Shown here: positions 1 through 3,664 of the stretch, piece after piece
Layout of the letters: each line of letters begins with the position of its first letter
Numbering within the stretch: position 1 is the first letter of the stretch
NCBI GenBank assembly: GCA_028717525.1
Contig: JAQUNT010000222.1
Span: 1 to 5,026 of the forward strand
Direction of reading: 5' to 3'
DNA from: Elusimicrobiota bacterium
GTDB taxonomy: Bacteria; Elusimicrobiota; Elusimicrobia; UBA1565; UBA9628
Length of the DNA stretch: 5,026 nt
Translations under genes and position numbers: made by a program
The notes under the pieces: generated by a model
Told to the model about the DNA's origin: nothing
The model's input: only the letters and a program-made list of their open reading frames with translations
The model's database searches: none

Positions 1-156
1 CCGGCCGGAGGCGCCGCCCTGGGAGCGCGCGATGCGCCAGACATCGACCCGGCCGCAGACCCATAGGGCGAGGTCCAGGGCCAGGTACGCGGCCAGCAGG
101 CCCAGGCCCAGCGCGATGCAGCGGGAGAGCACCGGACCCGGGCCGTCGGTCTTCAT
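1..156 (-). CDS. N-terminal part of a small putative membrane protein, cut by the left edge
   Basis: The minus strand reads 52 open codons from an ATG at 156-154 to the window edge, beginning MKTDGPGPVLSRCIALGLGL. After a short polar start, residues about 14-34 are hydrophobic and would make one membrane helix. A polar, Arg-rich stretch follows (VCGRVDVWRIARSQ). The helix is probably a signal anchor rather than a cleaved signal peptide, because no AXA-type site follows it. The start is supported by a promoter-like TTGCAA and TACAAC pair on the minus strand, whose -10 box ends 10 nt before the ATG. There is no Shine-Dalgarno site. The gene is divergent from the two-helix protein at 256. I do not recognise a family, and the C-terminal remainder is outside the window. 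An alternative is a small single-helix protein that ends just beyond the edge. Confidence 0.6.
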   Translation of the reverse strand, partial: MKTDGPGPVLSRCIALGLGLLAAYLALDLALWVCGRVDVWRIARSQGGASGR

Positions 157-166
157 GAGCATCTGA

Positions 167-196
167 GTTGTAGGAGTTTTGGGGGCCGCTTTGCAA
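167..196 (-). promoter_or_regulatory. Putative sigma70-type promoter of the leftmost (minus) gene
   Basis: On the minus strand TTGCAA (196-191) is followed after an 18-bp spacer by TACAAC (172-167), each matching the sigma70 consensus at 4 of 6 positions. The -10 box ends 10 nt before the ATG at 156, so the predicted leader is about 4 nt. The evidence is motif and spacing only. Confidence 0.42.
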
Positions 197-203
197 CAGG
201 TCC

Positions 204-227
204 GCCGCTGGAGCCGTTCGCAGCGGC
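204..227. promoter_or_regulatory. Inverted repeat between divergent promoters, possible operator
   Basis: GCCGCTG at 204-210 is the exact inverse of CAGCGGC at 221-227, with a 10-base centre. A further GGCCGCT at 184-190 is the inverse of AGCGGCC at 222-228, so the same half-site occurs three times in the divergent region. The right half overlaps the -35 region of the plus-strand promoter, and the 184-190 copy lies in the spacer of the minus-strand promoter. Binding by a dimeric regulator is inferred. In DNA this GC-rich, short GC-only repeats can also arise by chance. Confidence 0.3.
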
Positions 228-245
228 CGTCAAGCAAGCTATAAT
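217..245 (+). promoter_or_regulatory. Sigma70-type promoter of the two-helix membrane protein
   Basis: A perfect TATAAT (240-245) is preceded, with a 17-bp spacer, by TTCGCA (217-222), a 4 of 6 match to the -35 consensus. The -10 box ends 10 nt before the ATG at 256. Transcription would start about 4 nt before the start codon, giving a nearly leaderless mRNA. No Shine-Dalgarno site is present. Confidence 0.65.
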
Positions 246-255
246 ACCTTTCCAG

Positions 256-558
256 ATGACACCGGCGCGGCGCCGCGGCTTCGATTGGGAAGGCCTGTTC
301 CTGGCCTGGGGCATGGGTGCGGCCGGGGTGCTCTTCGGCGGGCTCTTCTGCTGGCTCGGGCTGAGCCGTCTGCCGGCGGGGCGGACGGCGTCCGCCAGCC
401 ACTCCCTCGCGCAGGCCGCGGCGCGGGCCCTGCCCCAGACGGTCCAGCAGAAGATCCTCCTGGCCCTGGGCGTCGTCTTCGTGCTCTTCGGGCTGCTCTG
501 CTCGGCGCTGGGCTGCTGGTCGATCCTGAGCCGCCTGTTCCGCCGCGAACCAGACTGA
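256..558 (+). CDS. Small two-helix inner-membrane protein, function unknown
   Basis: The product is 100 residues long. Residues about 14-36 and 67-91 are strongly hydrophobic and rich in Gly, Leu and Phe, and should form two membrane helices. The N-terminus (RRR at 5-7) and the C-terminus (RLFRRE at 93-98) are basic, which by the positive-inside rule suggests both ends lie in the cytoplasm with a periplasmic loop of about 30 residues. No catalytic motif or known family is recognised. The ATG at 256 is chosen because a perfect TATAAT ends 10 nt before it. The stop lies 34 nt before the DUF481 gene, so the two may be co-transcribed, although that gene seems to have its own -10 box. Residues 37-66 (SRLPAG to VQQK) form an Ala-rich, partly helical loop. 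It could be an accessory subunit of an envelope complex, but nothing visible proves it. Confidence 0.72.
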   Translation: MTPARRRGFDWEGLFLAWGMGAAGVLFGGLFCWLGLSRLPAGRTASASHSLAQAAARALPQTVQQKILLALGVVFVLFGLLCSALGCWSILSRLFRREPD

Positions 559-574
559 GGGAGCCTGGAATTCA

Positions 575-580
575 TATGAT
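575..580 (+). promoter_or_regulatory. Putative -10 box of the DUF481 gene
   Basis: TATGAT (575-580, 5 of 6 match) lies in a short AT-rich island in otherwise GC-rich DNA. It ends 12 nt before the ATG at 593. No convincing -35 box is seen at the usual distance, and no Shine-Dalgarno site lies near the ATG. The DUF481 gene may also be read through from the gene upstream. Confidence 0.4.
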
Positions 581-592
581 ATTCGTACCATC

Positions 593-1315
593 ATGAGAAC
601 CCTGACCTTCATGCTCGCCGCCGCCCTGATGCCGTGCCACGCCTGGTCCGAGCCCGCCGCGGCCAAGAAGTGGAAGGACCAAGCCGAGTTCTCCTTGGTC
701 ACCACCAACGGCAACAGCAAGGCCACCACGACCTCCGCCAAGAACGCCTTCGGCTGGGACTTCCGGCCCAGCTTCCGCCTGGACACCGAGGCCGGCGGGC
801 TGGGCTCCAAGAGCAAGGGGACCGTGACCGCGGAGCAATACTTCGCCTGGGAGAAGGTCTCCTACAAGCTCGACGACCGCAACTACGTCTTCGAGAAGTA
901 CCGCTGGGACCGCGACCGCTTCGCCAAGCTCTCCCACCGCCACGAGCTCTCCGCGGGCGCGGGCCGGGAGCTGTGGAAGACGCCCAAGGACCTGCTCATC
1001 GGCGAGGTGGCCCCCGCCTATGTCAACGAGGAGCGCATCGAGGCCAAGCGCAACGACTTCGGCGCCGCCCGGTTCTACTCCAAGCTGACCCACAAGTTCA
1101 GCGACACGGCGTCCTTCAGCCAGGACGCCGAATACATACAGAGCGTCAAGATGGCCAAGGACAACCGCCTTAACACCGAGACGGCCGTGACCGCGGCCCT
1201 GACGGACCTCTTCTCCCTCAAGGCCTCTTACATCTGGAAGCACAACAGCCTGCCCCCCGCGGGAGCGGCCAAGGACGACACGACCACGGCCGTCGCGCTG
1301 CTCGCCAGCTTCTAA
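593..1315 (+). CDS. DUF481 family outer-membrane beta-barrel protein
   Basis: This 240-residue protein matches the DUF481 (YdiY-like) pattern, a family predicted to be outer-membrane barrels. Residues 1-19 look like a signal peptide: an Arg at position 2, a hydrophobic core (LTFMLAAALM), and a likely signal peptidase I site after Ala17-Trp-Ser19. The mature part opens with KKWKDQAEFSLVTTNGNS, resembling the family's usual opening Trp-Lys and TSGNS motif. Alternating hydrophobic strands follow, with KYRWDRDRFAKLSHRHELSA and, near the C-terminus, FSDTASFSQDAEYIQS, LNTETAVTAALTDLFSLKAS and a Pro-Pro turn. It ends in Phe (LLASF), the terminal aromatic residue recognised by the BAM machinery. Length is normal for the family. 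Its molecular function is not established; some relatives are called salt-induced outer-membrane proteins. An intrinsic terminator follows. The family call is by eye but strong. Confidence 0.88.
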   Translation: MRTLTFMLAAALMPCHAWSEPAAAKKWKDQAEFSLVTTNGNSKATTTSAKNAFGWDFRPSFRLDTEAGGLGSKSKGTVTAEQYFAWEKVSYKLDDRNYVFEKYRWDRDRFAKLSHRHELSAGAGRELWKTPKDLLIGEVAPAYVNEERIEAKRNDFGAARFYSKLTHKFSDTASFSQDAEYIQSVKMAKDNRLNTETAVTAALTDLFSLKASYIWKHNSLPPAGAAKDDTTTAVALLASF

Positions 1316-1352
1316 CCAGCAGGAACACCTGGCCGAAGGGACTCCCGCGCCC

Positions 1353-1377
1353 GGTCCCAGGAGGGCCTGGGCCTTTT
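1353..1377 (+). terminator. Intrinsic terminator after the DUF481 gene
   Basis: CCCAGG (1356-1361) pairs with CCTGGG (1366-1371) across the loop AGGG. Two further G-C pairs (1353-1354 with 1372-1373) form past a bulged T at 1355. TTTT (1374-1377) follows directly. The stem begins 38 bases after the stop codon at 1313-1315. Confidence 0.7.
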
Positions 1378-1428
1378 GCCGCCGAGTTGACACCCTTCAG
1401 GCCCAAGGCGGCGTCCACGGACCGCCGC

Positions 1429-1434
1429 TATAAT
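1429..1434 (+). promoter_or_regulatory. -10 box of the exported unknown protein
   Basis: There is a perfect TATAAT at 1429-1434, in the same GCTATAAT context as the box at 240. No good -35 lies 16-18 bp upstream. A perfect TTGACA at 1387-1392 is 36 bp away, too far for standard pairing. The expected transcription start is near 1441, at the first base of GGGAGG. Without a -35, an activator may be needed. Confidence 0.6.
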
Positions 1435-1438
1435 CCTT

Positions 1439-1465
1439 CCGGGAGGCGCCGGTCCTCCCGGGAGG
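1439..1465 (+). promoter_or_regulatory. Leader hairpin next to the Shine-Dalgarno site
   Basis: CCGGGAGG (1439-1446) pairs perfectly with CCTCCCGG (1454-1461) over a 7-base loop, CGCCGGT. If transcription starts at 1441, at least 6 bp (GGGAGG with CCTCCC) remain, forming a hairpin at the very 5' end of the mRNA. The Shine-Dalgarno GGGAGG (1460-1465) lies immediately 3' and ends 5 nt before the ATG at 1471. CCTCCCGGGAGG (1454-1465) is itself a 12-base palindrome, so CCTC (1454-1457) could instead pair with GAGG (1462-1465) inside the Shine-Dalgarno. A regulatory role is inferred. Confidence 0.45.
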
Positions 1466-1470
1466 CCGAA

Positions 1471-2355
1471 ATGACGAAGATCCTTTCGATCCTGGCGCTG
1501 CTCGCCGCCGCGGGCGGGGCGGCCCAGGCGCAGGTCCCGCTGAGCGAGGCGGATTTCGCCGCGGGGCTGCAGGGCATCCGCATCCAGGCCGCGGCCGCGG
1601 GCCACGCTCTCGCCGCCGGGGTGCAGGCTCGCGCCCAGCAGGCTCCGGACCCGCAGCGCCTCATCGGGTCCACGCTGGTGGCCATGAACGACCAGCCGGG
1701 CACCGGCGAGCTGCTCGTGACCTGGCTGCGCGAGCGCCAGGCCGTCGTCGAGTTCAGCGGCCAGGCCCAGGGCCGCAGCGCGCACGCCTGGCTCGGCGCC
1801 GTGCCCGCGGTGTATCTCAGCCCGGCTCTGGCCGAGCCCCCCTCCCTGCGCTACCTGGCCGTGTACGTGGCCAAGGAGACGGCGGAGCTGATGCTCAAGG
1901 ACTTCCCGGACTCGGCCGAGAGGCGCTACATCGTGGCCAGCCGCATGGCCGAGTCCTTCTTCGAGCTCGGCGGCACGCGCATGACCATGGAGGACATCGA
2001 CGGGCACAAGGACGAGGCCGCGGCGCAGGCCATCCGCCTCTGGGTCGAGCACGACCCGTCCGGAGGCGTGGACTACCTCAAGAGGCAGGGCGTCCCGACC
2101 TTGGCCGAGGTGGGCGCCAAGAGCTCCGCCGAGGCGGGCCGGCTCGTGAACCTCAAGTACGCCATCGAGCAGATGCTGACCGTGCCCAACGACCCCAACG
2201 CGGAGTCGCTGCGCGCGGAGCTGGCGCAGACCGAGGCGGTCCTGGCCGAGGCGCAGAAGAGCGCGGCCGCCGCAGCCGCCGCGCAGAAGGAGTTCGCCGA
2301 GTTCCAGACCCGGGAGCAGACCTGGCTCTGGGAGCACCAGGGGACTTTGCAGTAA
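1471..2355 (+). CDS. Exported protein of unknown function with helical Ala-rich C-terminus
   Basis: The product is 294 residues from the ATG at 1471, chosen because GGGAGG ends 5 nt upstream and a signal peptide starts there. The frame is open further upstream, but through the promoter and leader. Residues 1-20 form a signal peptide with a likely cleavage after Ala18-Gln-Ala20, so the mature protein is periplasmic. Residues 21-75 are Ala- and Gln-rich and helical. Residues 79-178 look like the folded core, including AVYLSPALAEPPSLRYLAVY and AKETAELMLKDFPDS. Residues about 240-294 form an Ala, Glu and Gln-rich probable coiled coil with the run SAAAAAAAQKEF. I do not recognise a family. The core loosely resembles zincin-type proteins, with AKETAE (134-139) where HEXXH would sit, so it could be an inactive relative; this is speculative. 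It is a single-gene unit with its own promoter and terminator. Confidence 0.75.
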   Translation: MTKILSILALLAAAGGAAQAQVPLSEADFAAGLQGIRIQAAAAGHALAAGVQARAQQAPDPQRLIGSTLVAMNDQPGTGELLVTWLRERQAVVEFSGQAQGRSAHAWLGAVPAVYLSPALAEPPSLRYLAVYVAKETAELMLKDFPDSAERRYIVASRMAESFFELGGTRMTMEDIDGHKDEAAAQAIRLWVEHDPSGGVDYLKRQGVPTLAEVGAKSSAEAGRLVNLKYAIEQMLTVPNDPNAESLRAELAQTEAVLAEAQKSAAAAAAAQKEFAEFQTREQTWLWEHQGTLQ

Positions 2356-2379
2356 GCCCCGCCCGCTCCTCCCGGAACG

Positions 2380-2416
2380 CCCCGGCTCCTCTCCTGAGGG
2401 GCCGGGGTGGTATTTT
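2380..2416 (+). terminator. Strong intrinsic terminator after the exported unknown protein
   Basis: CCCCGGC (2380-2386) pairs with GCCGGGG (2401-2407). The stem continues through a T-G pair and CCTC (2388-2391) with GAGG (2396-2399), giving 12 bp over the loop TCCT. TGGTATTTT follows as an imperfect T tract (2408-2416). The hairpin begins 25 bases after the stop codon, and its T tract runs straight into the promoter of the kinase gene. Confidence 0.75.
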
Positions 2417-2424
2417 GGTATCAT
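2416..2424 (+). promoter_or_regulatory. Extended -10 promoter of the histidine kinase gene
   Basis: TGGTATCAT (2416-2424) is a TGn-extended -10 box with a 5 of 6 hexamer, TATCAT at 2419-2424. It ends exactly 10 nt before the ATG at 2435, predicting a leader of about 4 nt. TATCAT is repeated in tandem (2425-2430). A normal -35 would fall inside the terminator hairpin and none is visible; extended -10 promoters often do without one. There is no Shine-Dalgarno site. Confidence 0.55.
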
Positions 2425-2434
2425 TATCATCGCT

Positions 2435-3526
2435 ATGATCAAGCTCGCGGACAACCAGCTCTTCCGCCGGTTCAGCGCGGAATCCCGGCGCAGATTAGCC
2501 GCCGCCGCCACGAAACGCTCTTATCGCGACGGCGCCGAGATCTTCGACGAGTCCTCCGTCCCCGAATCCATCTGCCTCATCGCCTCGGGCGAGGTCCAGC
2601 TCGTCAAGGGCCCGGCGGGAAGCCGCGCCGTGGTGCTCGCCACGGTCGGGCCCGGGGACTACTTCGGCGAGATCGGGGTCATGTACCGCAAAGAAAGGAT
2701 CACGGGCGCCCGCGCCAAGGGGCCCGTGGTCCTCTACAAGATCCCGGAGGCGGATTTCCGCAAGGCCCTGGCCTGCGAGCCTCCCGCGGTGACGCGGGAC
2801 ATCTCGGCCAAGGTCGTCGACTATCTGCGGGCGATCGACGAGAAGTTCGTGACGGAGACCCTGCGCAAGGAGAAGATCCACCTCATCGGGGAGCTGGCCG
2901 GCTCGATCATCCACGACTTCAAGAATCCGCTGACCAGCATCCGCCTGGCGGGCTCCGTCATCCAGCAGGAGCACCAGGAAGCGGAGACCCGGCGCTGCTG
3001 CCAGATCATACAGTGCCAGGCGGAGCGCATGGCCGGGATGGCCCAGCAGCTGCTGGATTTCGCCCGGGGCCACACCGACCTCAAGATCGAAGCCCTGCCC
3101 CTGGCGGACCTGTTCGAGGAGTTCCGGACGCTGAACCAGGAGTTCCTGTCCAACTCCCGCGTGACCCTGCGCATCGCCGCGGCGCATGGGGTCGCCCGAG
3201 CGGACCGGGCGCGTCTGCTGCGGGTCCTCCAGAACCTGGTCGGCAACTCCGTGGACGCCCTCGCTGCCAAGGGCGGCTCCGTCTGGCTCGAGGCGGCCCG
3301 GCAGCGCGGCGGCGTCCGGATCACGGTCCGGGACGACGGCCCGGGCATCCCCGCCGCGATCCGCGGCCGCGTCTTCGAGCCTTTCTTCTCCCAGGGCAAG
3401 AAGGGCGGCAGCGGCCTGGGCCTGACCATCGCGAAGAGCCTGGTCGAGGCGCACGGCGGCAGGCTCACGCTCGAGTTTCCGGCGGGCCGGGGGACGACCT
3501 TCCGCATCTCGCTGCCCGGCCGCTAA
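2435..3526 (+). CDS. Soluble sensor histidine kinase with N-terminal cNMP-binding-type domain
   Basis: The product is 363 residues with no signal peptide or membrane helix, so it should be cytoplasmic. Residues about 8-115 form a cyclic-nucleotide-binding (CAP-type) beta-roll: SICLIASGEVQLVKG (45-59), then PGDYFGEIGVMYRKER (73-88), whose GEI and Arg88 match the phosphate-binding cassette roughly, one residue short of CAP. Residues about 115-150 are a helical linker. The HisKA domain has the H-box HDFKNPLTSIRL, with phospho-acceptor His160. The HATPase_c domain carries the N-box LQNLVGNSVDAL (Asn267, Asn271), the G1 box DDGPGIP (300-306), the F-box VFEPFFS (313-319) and the G2 box GSGLGL (325-330), so all catalytic motifs are intact. 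It would autophosphorylate and pass phosphate to a response regulator, but none is visible in the window, making it an orphan here. Whether the sensor domain binds cAMP, cGMP or another ligand cannot be told. Confidence 0.93.
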   Translation: MIKLADNQLFRRFSAESRRRLAAAATKRSYRDGAEIFDESSVPESICLIASGEVQLVKGPAGSRAVVLATVGPGDYFGEIGVMYRKERITGARAKGPVVLYKIPEADFRKALACEPPAVTRDISAKVVDYLRAIDEKFVTETLRKEKIHLIGELAGSIIHDFKNPLTSIRLAGSVIQQEHQEAETRRCCQIIQCQAERMAGMAQQLLDFARGHTDLKIEALPLADLFEEFRTLNQEFLSNSRVTLRIAAAHGVARADRARLLRVLQNLVGNSVDALAAKGGSVWLEAARQRGGVRITVRDDGPGIPAAIRGRVFEPFFSQGKKGGSGLGLTIAKSLVEAHGGRLTLEFPAGRGTTFRISLPGR

Positions 3527-3545
3527 GAGCCTGGGCGATTAGTCA

Positions 3546-3575
3546 GGCCGGCACCTGCGGTAGAGGTTGGCAGCC
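3546..3575 (+). repeat. Imperfect hairpin, first part of the convergent intergenic region
   Basis: GGCCGGCACCT (3546-3556) can fold back on AGGTTGGCAGCC (3564-3575) over the loop GCGGTAG, with two mismatches and a bulge. An alternative short stem pairs GCCTG (3529-3533) with CAGGC (3544-3548). Neither is followed by a T tract, so I do not call a standard terminator. It may be part of a larger folded element with the hairpin at 3603. Confidence 0.3.
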
Positions 3576-3602
3576 AGGGCGGACCCGTACCCCGGCAGCA
3601 TC

Positions 3603-3664
3603 CTTCCGTAGTCGTGTTGGATTGGTGCGTTTGAGCGCACCGGTCCGACACGGGTTTGCGGGAG
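3603..3664 (+). repeat. Long imperfect hairpin filling the space between convergent genes
   Basis: Bases 3613-3629 pair with 3636-3652 as a continuous 17-bp stem over the loop TTTGAG. The stem extends through T3612 with G3653 and, past a small internal loop, through 3603-3610 with 3657-3664, making about 26 pairs. Six pairs are G-U in the plus-strand RNA and would be A-C mismatches in the minus-strand RNA, so the fold is suited to a plus-strand transcript, such as the 3' end of the kinase mRNA. The hairpin stops exactly at the stop codon of the convergent gene (3665-3667). Only a weak TTT (3655-3657) lies in its 3' arm. It could be a transcript-stabilising end, a Rho-related boundary, a small RNA or a repeated palindromic element; the sequence alone does not decide. 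Confidence 0.55.

Noticed and set aside
572..1393. Long minus-strand open frame opposite the DUF481 gene
   Set aside because: It is a shadow in GC-rich DNA, while the plus strand carries a signal peptide, family motifs and a terminal Phe.
1387..1470. Upstream start for the exported protein at TTG 1387
   Set aside because: The extra 28 residues would be encoded by the promoter and leader and would bury the signal peptide; the ATG at 1471 has a Shine-Dalgarno site.
2266..2283. Possible short repeat in the GCC and GCG run of the exported protein
   Set aside because: It simply encodes an Ala run in a helical segment with mixed Ala codons, not a nucleotide-level repeat.
3541..3660. tRNA gene, suggested by GGTAGAGG and a stem-loop with TTTGAG
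   Set aside because: No cloverleaf can be drawn: the supposed T-loop has 6 bases in a long stem, and no anticodon arm or acceptor pairing fits.
3527..3664. Integron attC-like recombination site
   Set aside because: GTTGGAT (3616-3622) fits the GTTRRRY core, but no properly placed RYYYAAC partner exists on the same strand and no integrase or cassette array is present.
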